Below are positions 12,001 to 17,540 of a stretch of 43,280 bases of DNA, in pieces; position 1 is the first letter of the stretch; every line of letters starts with the position of its first letter. Under the pieces are notes generated by a model. The model saw nothing but the letters and a program-made list of their open reading frames with translations, was not told the origin of the DNA and ran no database searches. The stretch lies in contig PBIO01000004.1 in the NCBI GenBank assembly GCA_002720865.1, positions 1 to 43,280 on the forward strand, given 5' to 3'. The stretch is from Halobacteriovorax sp. (GTDB lineage Bacteria > Bdellovibrionota > Bacteriovoracia > Bacteriovoracales > Bacteriovoracaceae). The translations under genes were made by a program, and so were the position numbers.

Positions 12001-15000
12001 AAAAGGAAAGAAGAAGTCGACAGAGTGTTGAAAAACGCAGAAGTCACGGACGGGAAAGGCAACGTAATTGGCACAGATATGAGCCAACTATCTGACCAAG
12101 AACTTGCCATACTCACGGCTCACCAACTTGACAGCAACACCCTCCAACAATTGCAATTTGGGGTACAAGGCCAAATCCTGCAGAACACCTCCGAAATGAA
12201 TGCCAGCCTCAAAACGCTCGCAGGCGGAAAAGGCGGCCCAACCGCTGGCAATACTCCGGGAGACCCAACCTCGGCACCGGGCCCGCTGACCCCACAAACA
12301 GTGAATGACCCAGCCACCAAGGCAGCGGTTGAAGCAGGCACGAATGCAAATATTGAAAATAGAGTCGCAACTGCCACCGAAACAACTGGAGTCCTCACGG
12401 GAGCCATGGAGGCCACAGCTGCGGTTACTGTTAACGCCACCAAAACAGCCATGCAGGCCCAACAAGGCAAATTTGGATCTGCGCTAGCCTCCCTAGGATC
12501 TATGGGCAAGAAGGCTTGGGGAGGCGTAAAATCAGGTTGGAATTCGATCTTTGGTGATGACGCAGAAGCCGCCAACCGTGGCGGAATAATACACAAATTT
12601 GCTAGGGGTGGAGGCGTAGGCATGTGGGGAGGCACCCACGCCACCGACAATATTCCCGCCTTGTTGACTGGCGGCGAGTTTGTAATGAGAAAAGAAGCTG
12701 TAGAAAAATATGGCACAGGCATGATGGAAGCGCTGAACAGAGGTACCGCAAAAGGCTTCAACCAAGGAGGAGATATATTTGCGAATCCGAAGATAATTGC
12801 AAAAGGTGGGCCCAAAACCACCTTCGGCATGGGAGGAGGACCCAATCAATGGAGTTCTAAAGCTGAAGGAGATATGAAAGCTGGCGACTTTACGCTTAAA
12901 AGAGATAAAGCATCCAGCAGCTTATGGAAGAAGACTGACGCTACCACAGGCGAAACCAGCACAAACTGGGGTAATGTAGGTAACGCTAGTCTGGCTGCTT
13001 TGGATGTGGTTGGGCAAGTTGGAATGGGCTACAAGAGTTATAGGGACGGCAAAAAGCAAAGAGCTGCCGAGGTCGCGAAAGAAAGAGCGGACATGGACAA
13101 GATGAGACGAGAAAGGGACTGGGAGTTGCTCCGCCCGTTCGAATATTATGACATGGCCGCAGACGAAATTGACTTGGGCGGGATTGGTGGTGGTCAAACT
13201 GTCGAAGGGTTGGGAGGGATAAAACTCTCCGCGAAAGCCATGCTTGGCCTAGTGGGCGCAGGGAGCGATAAATACTCCCAAGACCTATATAGCCTGCAAG
13301 GATCAATGCATAAAAACAAAATATATGATCGACTCGCAGATATCGAACACGCCAAAAAGGTCGCCTACTACAAAGCTGTAGACAGTTATGAGAAGAAAAT
13401 GTTTATCGCCCAAACAATGGTGGATGTAGGCAGCGCGATAGCCTCGATGAGTGGAGTACCCGGTGCTTCGGAATTTATGCAGCAAGCAAATACGGTTAAG
13501 AATATCACTGCAGGATTCCAAGCCCTTGCAGGAGTCACAGACAAAACCCAGCAAGGGGCACCTTCATGGGGCGACAGAAAAGCGGCGGAGGATCCCGATA
13601 GAGATCTCGCTCCACCGGGCTTCAGTATCAATCAATGGAAAAACAGACAACGCCTATACTCCAAATATTCCAAAATCAGAACTGGTGGCGAAAGCGCGGC
13701 CGATCTATGGATGGGAGGCTTTGAGCTTACTGCTCCCGGAGAAAGGGCATACAATCCTTCCCTGTACGGCGAAGCGACGAAGAAAAAGAACTTCTTTGGA
13801 GGCCCAATAGAACTGTATAAAGGCGGAAGCGCTGCCAGTGACGACGCATCTAGAATCACCGGAGCGTCTAGCAATGATCTTTCAGGCGCTGGCCGATCAG
13901 GCAGGGCCCTAACTGGCTATGACAGTAACAATAACGATATATACCAATCCTTCGCCCGTGGGGGTCCAACGAGACAGACAATTCCCAACCTTCAGCAAAG
14001 GCAATGGAAAATAGGCGCCGAACTTGTAGATAGGATAAATACAGAAAAAATGGCTCAAATAAATCTTGATGACTTTGAAGTCCAAGAAATTGATGATGCA
14101 TTTCAGCTCCCCGAATCAGTGCTAGGGTCTATAGGCGGTGGGAGCTTTGGGCCAATGGCAAACCCAGCGCTTATAGCTTCTATGGCTCGTGGATTTGATT
14201 ACCTCGCTACAAAAAGATCTCAGGGCGGAGATATTGCTTGGTGGCACTCCGGTAGCCCTCAAGGAGTATTCGAGGCTGCAGTAGGAGGTCTTGTAGGGCT
14301 AGCGAAAGGAATAACATCCTCAGTCCTAAAGCTTGCTGCGGGCGGTCCACTAGGTCATGTAAGAAACCTTAAGATAGAGCCAGACCTCGCTCGTGGAGTT
14401 ACGGGGGCGTCAATCGCAGCCTATTCTTCTTCTGTTGGTCATGGCAGTGACAGTTCCTTGTTTAAGCATTTGGACTCAAATGTAAAAACCGCAGGGTTGG
14501 CGAGAAAAGGAGAGGCAGGCTTTAAGCCCGTGCAACGATCCCACATCGCTGCAGAAAAATCTTCCGGTGGAATAGTGGGGCTTCAGTCTTTAGCTAAATA
14601 CTCTTTTGGAGGTACAGTTACTGGAGGCTCCGGAGTCAGGGACGACGTACCTGCCCTACTTTCAGATGGCGAATATGTGATTAAGAAAAGTTCTGCGATG
14701 AGGCTCGGGACTCACCTCTTGGATCAAATAAACAGCGGTAAAAAGAGTATTAGTAAATTTGCCGGGGGAGGATCAGTTGGCGGAGAAAACATTACGGTAG
14801 AGGAGGGTGGATCCCAAGACGTAACTCATAACATTTCCCAAAACTTTACCTTCAATATAAGTAAAGAAGGAAGCTCTCAAAGCGAAGATACAAACGGAGA
14901 CGAGATGAACGACAATGAAAAAGAAAAGGAATTTGGCAGAAGGGTTCGCACCGCATGTCTTAAGGTTATCGAGGAAGAACGCAGGATTGGCGGATTACTC

Positions 15001-15006
15001 CATTAG
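1..15006 (+). CDS. Giant phage tail tape measure protein (5' end outside the window)
   Basis: This protein sets tail length during assembly and probably leaves the tail at infection to help DNA cross the envelope. The frame is open from the first base, so the TTG at 70 is not the start; at least 5001 codons are visible. Residues ~25-330 (residue 1 = first codon here) form a typical tape-measure core of the PhageMin_Tail/TIGR01760 type, rich in Ala/Gly helices. Hydrophobic stretches lie at ~358-380 and ~2392-2429. Residues ~562-2150 carry about ten GLIPNFA-like motifs between dissimilar segments. From ~2430 to ~4100 the sequence is mostly charged and helical. The C-terminus has two GG...PALL..GE(F/Y)V motifs, as many tape measures do, and FARGG/FAGGG linkers. 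No lytic transglycosylase or peptidase motif was recognised. It ends in TAG, with an in-frame TGA three codons later. The identity is secure; the role of the IPNFA region is not. Confidence 0.93.
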   Translation, partial: RVIAFGASVGIINAVGNAFKSLVLQTIEVQKQMTEINVIMQKSVTDMGAMQRSLFSIAKDTAQSFGLVTEAALEFSRQGMSMQETLNATKQAMILSRITALDAAEAVKGLTAAVNGFAEAGITHAQVVNKMSAVDVQFAVSTEDLIHGLERAGAVAQGAKVNFDELMGAITAAQQITARGGNVIGNSFKTIFTRIQRRSTINRLEELGIAVKDLQGNTLPAMKILKELAMTYDGLTDATKAAVAEQVGGVFQINILRAAMKDLSRENSVFARATKISSRATDEATKKNIALNQTLAALAAQTGTSIQQLSESLGKLTMGPGIEKVLKTINTLAEGALGGIEAEGLGGDLARGMLKGFGNILSGPGLILLGGMFVKLFGEVTKFATKSMANIIGITTQKQKQKVVEEAILKVLMENEGVEASLLAMGKNRVLQEEHILKLIKQQSAASKERAAIAAAVTPGIVKAGVRGADLSLKKGSGGVIPKEDKAIERKGAMAGGYSPGSISKIDIEGVGPVVYNKAEKVKRFPGMKQEAIMPPKSSRAGGTYAKEFKKVHGFNPYAQSGYIPNYGIVNTGASKILALPRTNMVTHGRGDGQSTRRMDEKYSRTGDKILLTEVGRFVSQGVPYEKRNVLGKIMSRLLDKGIVSITRPGRFEKEKFRANPRSKDKDYDQFETHMVKQLSSQGYRSTGRVIDPKTRKLIESGNNNYPQDAFAKGKVPREFKISRIDEKDLLSKSIRRTTDLDPGDVLSGKYTSGDIAKGNEFTRVLRSNFGPDSGMHDEVLMGLLDKFEASNLNSAIRLMEQKGIKVPPGQEAYTAAIHGLSKGLIPNFAKPGLRLPTWKHKARSAMQIYKGLSAKRASSKGPDIKARDALAKAWDDTSDYATTVSKTFRGKQERGRPVNQKVLEIMENPNKYGFNAEWTGAEGRKAVQFFSQKGKLANPDYQAIGSQNNLAGEAHFQSARDIAKSIWGKDSVSSVKGRSTPMDMRISNLGYLDPRTSGAHGPSKIFHKILRQLAMDNPQYLKTRLLRGGNFDGIHGLKRTAVGRGGDTSKAFGFMEIGGSMSRTARISDMKKADGNIPFKDGVFAGGVGRKEKYWKSIQDWFDGLSPKDQAKVMRARMHGEWKIMPKESLDTFANQGFIPNFAANPAQHTMAKQLAKQRAERENEYIGAERGQFNVLRDKYGKITSNYVRGLDRRNNPEWTLRRPLLKSKDPDQFIREIENFLRMHTSGRLSGSYSHGMRSHTIKNYRGDDVSIVRDAREGLGESAYQKPLLREDRMFEYQHEKTTGNKTKQYYGSGAVSWGRLKDRWGDSTGASLRTEGFAKGSYAQGNLNVTDGHLNRGVVRVDADEFDAYAPTRAQEAATGLVFEKQFAKKDLWTKNNVIEFFRTGDPSLLGIAHGGFGRPMSRGQSPLNWLQEQIRSGKLENVTFDTMGGWNIGLQKEFEITEASLRKYNREQRDPNRVASSLGLIPNFAFGMQGGKAFSFGGKKSVQAKNAYNRQLALAGGDMRMFNKEYPHPAISRARTERGNYAAALSGKSMVYAPHAKEALDRKNLEIAQTLRSQARKGLISEPQKDQLIKDLYDWEKMLKIDKNVKDQSLRLKNLDRSLTGKSNYAPNLDDITLRNEWARYLKESRYMDMDTRIAEKYLSRYGPTPPERVFNEMGMMNLYGVKGESPWSVNTFDSRYGAAKGAGLVLRNSGYSSGMIPNFAIMKGFPSAKHYTTKFKPALQAAERKKEYIRYLLEARTKARIRYDRTGRLSDKNAADWKSAEILALRKPGSDHMSMEHENMFGAKARRAGAPPRDLLVASSGLVPNFFNILSIAGDRKQLLKMWQGKLDKAKHAARSGGPRAETDPLISKLNGEANHIWDQLQLLNQGKPYKIPNFANISKIKELAKRGVGGEKANAQKMLDRFSIKSKSMFDDMIIDDFLKNPNMPYKGPWGNTVTDYLLSKGYNKEQILKAATSPGGYTRGGMSQGLIPNFASLPVRPGIVPVADDIFQNLSMKKRGPLDRLLDKAPNKQEVIDALQKIGWDKLDDVMEIIPQLERLGMKVADVLPKFLNFFPGGLIPNFADPLGAAISREKAAGVPASLIRVSQSNRLKGPQNPAGLAVTNTRDEPRGVGQGIKRAISMGIDPKTHGASKGRVPSFALPAGLGGSPPLAFGTAPIAGVAPLSVQFKELGLSLGSVNKETLQASTSFRKFIQAAHKGDSSVTKHAAALDKHLRALIKDEAELAKVTASLSRLGAAANKAGKKGTDVPGGGTTGATSPPPAPKTGGGGVMGWLSNSRVSNWGKKTGAAMNPMKPGGFFQQFHAAGTGRMHGGTSGIMGAAGAKAGNFFGGLNRRMNANPGVGMALMMAPMMTEAGAESIRGGKRKWQRSKGSRAASGAMSGLGDVAMYTAMGSMIAPGPWGTAIGATVGTVVALNKVFNEMKLTAADVGERNQHLASEMDNAVQSVSKFTRLEKKQEERLRAGDYKGSESMQTQLNEARREMQDSFGREFAFKYEDADASERQEMLDKAQDAKSAQASIAGVDSALAKIAETDLAGTGSVQAIMGRGKGEMGYTSVGMGIQTGLMSITGGISQALGLSFSQNKGELIPRVNFMDYASAGEFFSGGVSEKDKAMQVAQFEALESDMQSAGAAVRGLDPVLSSRGKQMLEAYMGDERFKTLREQSAAGAGGYDESLAETMSESGAALFLKLKEQIDPKIQGEQRTLIEKQLQALSENMAANDESDETQAVMGFFGKGYMDAATEEFDIRNKHLEFLRSHFANFNKSLKYMMGDVSSHFKVISQRMNEERQGFQASGGALKSGGIGLNEAGMIRVTQALDRISMEMKHSKSLEDNRQKTFKDISTSVQKHGLTSMTGRSAFGSESTLVSEVQNFMIAQGALEEGADLRSLFTGNPTERMAEAFSEYIKEGQIDYNDLLARTKNVTNREAQGLTDKAWKEVMDVKGTERKVTADEWDEGSDWIFDSSYHSRNAYGFAMGTRDEVAARYAKDSGRHMVEGDTMHGEDARIGEELRKRFGELRDQFTKSGDLDIEGFTDAVKSIQDGMQVYSVTQAQMRENEWTTEHAEEKWWASGGYIASTNVHSESVGVQQAVSETLWDKLSTWQAKEIARLKQQAKEKSQKHLADIQTEDAEDSIEAAMKALQAVGTAIRLNASQESRDMMEIIQKNRESYDLLKNANQIETQLFNMRNTMALEGAQLVELSINSQRIAMDRIAKLNLESVATGDESFKAKGSQANLEKIERDEERRKKIESAVIDLEVADKQMDPFEALIHSIKRRSEQDQKSLLRRKAGELSLASDTLIGDLTPQSLEAKGGTQIHAVNFSELHKRSKARMTEAEEKYMPHFEKMKELLMKEDFTEALGTRDWPNIKNAINAAIDPGELNAIFAALAAKELKDGTKEIGSFKNLSEDTRKLMLDKHDNDNMANWKSPEAALDVGRKLENHAGIKKARDKMVQFWLEYEQAQRLSTESMGQADFKSYLNVINERNKASSELTKGILGAKKKFDNELAQINNKFKSDPAKLERAQAGILKQFRDSLINFYGKLYDDEFITGQAPSGFTLPSGKSPSDKEYYQYSVLGMHGGMKGQKGVHHAAAQEELKKQQAVYTAVRNEMGKTDKSGSFVADPKEILQRFDKIAKEGLSGVLDINTLLDQIDPDRKARMAEETDKMLAQQKNISVQEKLTQTMDTLSHSVTRTAQRMDDATNMAASIIQEYGNMELTTGGMTDVERANRRRSITGVTTALGNRNQQAQLQREGFLSLLRKIPGVSTAGPERATRLKEMAELIPKMKPLSPEEYKKTMDSFVGKAGLDMSSNAFSGPSSTELSSSTGMKWMELRSASGKGHQEKLRTEMNKQAISLRELIDTQDSEIQKRQALNRVLEENERYLQSFGAGVSSAIGDIRTRIANQEARRGEGLVNAVRDGLKTKIQGGFDKSEGESFWKHMNDARREADAANAADQATNIVFGTGLGDLAGALGIESMAGFNMQKFWDPEGFKRKEEVDRVLKNAEVTDGKGNVIGTDMSQLSDQELAILTAHQLDSNTLQQLQFGVQGQILQNTSEMNASLKTLAGGKGGPTAGNTPGDPTSAPGPLTPQTVNDPATKAAVEAGTNANIENRVATATETTGVLTGAMEATAAVTVNATKTAMQAQQGKFGSALASLGSMGKKAWGGVKSGWNSIFGDDAEAANRGGIIHKFARGGGVGMWGGTHATDNIPALLTGGEFVMRKEAVEKYGTGMMEALNRGTAKGFNQGGDIFANPKIIAKGGPKTTFGMGGGPNQWSSKAEGDMKAGDFTLKRDKASSSLWKKTDATTGETSTNWGNVGNASLAALDVVGQVGMGYKSYRDGKKQRAAEVAKERADMDKMRRERDWELLRPFEYYDMAADEIDLGGIGGGQTVEGLGGIKLSAKAMLGLVGAGSDKYSQDLYSLQGSMHKNKIYDRLADIEHAKKVAYYKAVDSYEKKMFIAQTMVDVGSAIASMSGVPGASEFMQQANTVKNITAGFQALAGVTDKTQQGAPSWGDRKAAEDPDRDLAPPGFSINQWKNRQRLYSKYSKIRTGGESAADLWMGGFELTAPGERAYNPSLYGEATKKKNFFGGPIELYKGGSAASDDASRITGASSNDLSGAGRSGRALTGYDSNNNDIYQSFARGGPTRQTIPNLQQRQWKIGAELVDRINTEKMAQINLDDFEVQEIDDAFQLPESVLGSIGGGSFGPMANPALIASMARGFDYLATKRSQGGDIAWWHSGSPQGVFEAAVGGLVGLAKGITSSVLKLAAGGPLGHVRNLKIEPDLARGVTGASIAAYSSSVGHGSDSSLFKHLDSNVKTAGLARKGEAGFKPVQRSHIAAEKSSGGIVGLQSLAKYSFGGTVTGGSGVRDDVPALLSDGEYVIKKSSAMRLGTHLLDQINSGKKSISKFAGGGSVGGENITVEEGGSQDVTHNISQNFTFNISKEGSSQSEDTNGDEMNDNEKEKEFGRRVRTACLKVIEEERRIGGLLH
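1540..6450 (+). repeat. IPNFA motif array inside the tape measure protein
   Basis: Ten heptapeptide motifs close to G-[LFMY]-I-P-N-F-A lie in frame at 1684-1704 (GYIPNYG), 2470-2490, 3412-3432, 4405-4425, 5113-5133, 5434-5454 (GLVPNFF), 5641-5661 (YKIPNFA), 5932-5952, 6199-6219 and 6430-6450 (GRVPSFA). The spacings are about 262, 314, 331, 236, 107, 69, 97, 89 and 77 residues. The segments between them do not resemble one another overall, so this is a punctuation motif and not a tandem domain duplication. Codons differ between copies (for example CTA/CTT/TTA for Leu, AAC/AAT for Asn), so conservation is at the protein level. A header at 1540-1626 reads VVYNKAEKV, then FPGM and AIMPP. The motif's function is unknown; it could be a linker, a processing site or a docking site. 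Confidence 0.85.
2011..2169 (+). other. PD-(D/E)xK nuclease-like signature in the first IPNFA segment
   Basis: Within the tape measure, between the first and second IPNFA motifs, a helix with F-E-T-H-M-V-K-Q-L (E672) is followed by Y-P-Q-D (D709) and R-E-F-K-I-S (E719, K721). That gives D-x9-E-x-K, with an upstream glutamate in a helix, the order expected for the restriction-endonuclease-like fold of Mrr and Holliday-junction-resolvase families. Seen: the residues and their spacing. Inferred: the fold and any nuclease activity. The match is short and could be chance; a structure prediction or profile search is needed to settle it. Confidence 0.35.
12595..12744 (+). repeat. Tape measure C-terminal GGEFV motif, copy 1
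   Basis: The motif reads KFARGGGVG, then a short loop, then NIPALLTGGEFVMRK followed by an amphipathic helix ending MMEALNRG. Motifs of the form GG.V.G...DD.PA.L..GE.V.....A are common near the C-termini of tape measure proteins. A second, diverged copy lies about 2 kb downstream. Confidence 0.7.
14602..14739 (+). repeat. Tape measure C-terminal GGEFV motif, copy 2
   Basis: The motif reads SFGGTVTGGSG, then DDVPALLSDGEYVIKK and a helix ending LLDQINSG. It aligns residue for residue with copy 1 around PALL..GE(F/Y)V(M/I)(R/K)K. A further FAGGGSVGG linker follows at about 14758, and a short coiled tail ends the protein. Confidence 0.7.
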
Positions 15007-15011
15007 GCTTT

Positions 15012-17540
15012 ATGAATATAAGAACGAGCCTAGGTCCCTATGAGCAGCAAGTACTCGTAAATAACACCTTCATCCCCGGGGTGGAGAGTTTTGACGGTAC
15101 TTATGAAACTTCCCAAATCCCGATTAATGCGGTGGGCAAGGGCTACACGCAAAGCCTTATAGATCAGCCACCCAGAGGAGCGTTTAGCATGACTAGGAAT
15201 ATGCTCTATGTTGATCCTCTCATCAACTTTACCGGTGAAGACCCTATGAAAATTAGGGTGGTATATCCTAATGCCAATAATGTAGGCGACGCGTCTCTAG
15301 ACATTAAGGACGCCTACATGTCCAACTACTCAGTAAGCTGCTCAGTCGGGAGCCTACCCCAAATAAACAATTCGTTTGATGTTTATGGAGATATGGGGTC
15401 CACTATATTTTTTAATGATAATTATATTGATCCGAACTTTATAAACAATCAAGTATGGGAGAAAAATTCGGTCACTCTCAACCCTGACAGTAACGGATTC
15501 CCTATAAAAAGCCCTAGGGGAATTAATGAAGCTACTTCTCTTTTGTTCGGGAATGATGGAAGCGGGAAGGGTCGACTTAAAGCTTCTGTCGACAATATGG
15601 CCATGCACGAAACGTTTATGCTGACCTGCCAAGCAAAGCTAATTGATGCCCCGGCAAATTCAACACTCTCTATTTACATAACTGAAAGCGACGAGAACTC
15701 CAAGGGCAGAAAGGATATAGATGTCTCTAAGTTTAATAAAGACGAGTGGACGAAAATAAATATAAAACTAACAAGAGATACCCCTCTCCCTACCGTGGGG
15801 AATATTGATCTAAATATAGAATCTGATGCGGGAGTAAAAATAGCTTTATTTAATTTTAATTTTGTTAAAGTCGAAGAGATAGAATTTAATCAAGAAGATT
15901 CCATTCCTAATGACGGGAGTATTCACATCACCTGTGAGGGAAGTGAGACAAACTCAGTTAAAAGCTTTGAGTATTCAATTAATGTTAATCGCAAGCCGTT
16001 CTTTGTAGTGGGAGACTTAGAGCCTAAAATCGTCGAAACGATATACCCTATGACCATTGACGCTCGGTTTACAATGGAGCTTAATGACTATGAAGCGCAA
16101 AACATGAAGGATGTCTTTGCTACAAAAAAACTAAGAGATATTGATATAGTAATTAAAAATAGGTACAATACATTTAATGGGGAGTCTGAATTCCCCCATA
16201 TTACAGATACGATGTCTAAAACAGACAATCGGCCGATAAACGCATGGCAAGGTAACGCGATAAAGCTTCAAAATGTAACGGGAGAAACTGTGAACCAAAA
16301 TTATTCTGATGCGCACCCTTCTGCCCAGACTAAAAGTCTAATAACTCCTCCTCCTCCCGTCAAAGGATTTAGCGTTTGGAAAATCCACCGAATCAAAAAC
16401 CATGTTTGGCAGACGGCAGCGAAAGGGAGCGACCCTTCTGCTGCGGTAGGCATTACAGGTAGAAAGATAGAAGATTACTATGGCTTCGGACGGGACTATA
16501 CCTTTTCTACTTACGTTTGGATTCCGGGCAATATAGGCGCAGAGCAAATATCAAATATATTTGCAGTTCAATACGATGATGACGCTATTAGCCATGCTCC
16601 GGGACCAGTTCACAGCACAGACAGTCAGCTCTCGGGGAGCAGAGAGGTTCAGGAGCGAGGAGACAGCCATCTAAACCATATAATTCTTGGCCTCGCTTCT
16701 GGGAGCACGATAGACATTACTGACGCAGACAGTGTTCAACCCGCAAGTGCTACGGAGATAGGCAACTGGCAGAGGGTTTCAGCATCCTTCAGGCCTGACA
16801 TGTCTCTGTCAGCCACACATCCTCACTTTGCCGTAATATTAGCCATTAGCCTTCCTCACGACTCTCCTGACTCCAGCGGTAACCCCTCTGGGATAGAATC
16901 TCACACTTACTTGTCTTGCACTCAAATTGAAAATCTAGACAAACCAACTCCATTTAAGACTGAAGGCTTCTTTACTCTTCCTGTTAAAAACGCCCATCTC
17001 GTGAGCGAGAGCTTTGGAGGGGACTCTCAAGACGGCTCTGTCGTAAATTTAACTTACAGGGGGTATATTAACCAGCCGGGGAGCGAATGTGCGCCCCCCG
17101 CGCCTCTTCCTTTTGCGGAAATCGACTGGCCTAAGCCGGGCGTTCCTAATGCTTCGTTTTCCTTTTACGCCGTTCCTAGCACCTCATCATTGGGTGGAGA
17201 AAGGTTTTGCGTTACTAATTTTGGCAATTTCAATGGTACATATATTGAGGGTACGGCCGTATGGAATGGAAGGCCGATCTTTATGAAGGAGGACGGTAGT
17301 GCTGTAATGTATTACGGTCAAGGCACCCCAGCAAATACTCTAGATGGAGGTCATCATGCTGATGCCTACGGAAGCTACCCCTCTGACTTTGAGCATGCTT
17401 GGTTTATTAGCTTCTATGTACCGGGACAAGAAATTGGGTCTCAGTCTAGCAATCGACAGGTTGGCGTAGACAACACGGGCTCCAGAACCCCATCCTCTTC
17501 CATCTGGGAAGATGTGGTCGTAAATATAGGGGAATGCTAA
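15012..17540 (+). CDS. Minor tail protein with tail-tube-like N-terminus and carbohydrate-binding-like domain
   Basis: An 842-residue protein starting 5 nt after the tape measure. Its beginning (VLVNN...IPGVESF) and two internal blocks, DAYMSNYSVSCSVG...SFDVYG (residues ~100-126) and FEYSINVNRKP...VGDLEPK (~318-341), align by eye with the protein at 21793-23898. The second block resembles the S-x-S-[IL]-x-x-x-R-x-P strand pattern of some phage tail-tube proteins. Residues ~493-652 look like a jelly-roll carbohydrate-binding domain (YTFSTYVWIPGN ... W.RVSASF ... CTQIENLDKPTPF). Residues ~737-760 carry FNGTY...WNGRPIF, a short module I have seen in other adhesin-like proteins but cannot name. 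It is likely a structural tail-tip or tail-decoration protein. The start has only a weak AGG upstream, so coupling to the tape measure is plausible. Confidence 0.6.
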   Translation: MNIRTSLGPYEQQVLVNNTFIPGVESFDGTYETSQIPINAVGKGYTQSLIDQPPRGAFSMTRNMLYVDPLINFTGEDPMKIRVVYPNANNVGDASLDIKDAYMSNYSVSCSVGSLPQINNSFDVYGDMGSTIFFNDNYIDPNFINNQVWEKNSVTLNPDSNGFPIKSPRGINEATSLLFGNDGSGKGRLKASVDNMAMHETFMLTCQAKLIDAPANSTLSIYITESDENSKGRKDIDVSKFNKDEWTKINIKLTRDTPLPTVGNIDLNIESDAGVKIALFNFNFVKVEEIEFNQEDSIPNDGSIHITCEGSETNSVKSFEYSINVNRKPFFVVGDLEPKIVETIYPMTIDARFTMELNDYEAQNMKDVFATKKLRDIDIVIKNRYNTFNGESEFPHITDTMSKTDNRPINAWQGNAIKLQNVTGETVNQNYSDAHPSAQTKSLITPPPPVKGFSVWKIHRIKNHVWQTAAKGSDPSAAVGITGRKIEDYYGFGRDYTFSTYVWIPGNIGAEQISNIFAVQYDDDAISHAPGPVHSTDSQLSGSREVQERGDSHLNHIILGLASGSTIDITDADSVQPASATEIGNWQRVSASFRPDMSLSATHPHFAVILAISLPHDSPDSSGNPSGIESHTYLSCTQIENLDKPTPFKTEGFFTLPVKNAHLVSESFGGDSQDGSVVNLTYRGYINQPGSECAPPAPLPFAEIDWPKPGVPNASFSFYAVPSTSSLGGERFCVTNFGNFNGTYIEGTAVWNGRPIFMKEDGSAVMYYGQGTPANTLDGGHHADAYGSYPSDFEHAWFISFYVPGQEIGSQSSNRQVGVDNTGSRTPSSSIWEDVVVNIGEC
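17528..17532 (+). promoter_or_regulatory. Ribosome binding site that selects the ATG at 17540
   Basis: AGGGG lies 7 nt before the ATG at 17540, which overlaps the preceding TAA as TAATG. The upstream in-frame ATG at 17534 is only 1 nt from this site, too close to use it, so 17540 is the preferred start. Confidence 0.6.

Noticed and set aside
12120..12845. 241-codon reverse-strand frame
   Set aside because: Antisense shadow of the Gly/Ala-rich C-terminal part of the tape measure; no motif, and contradicts the one-way gene arrangement.
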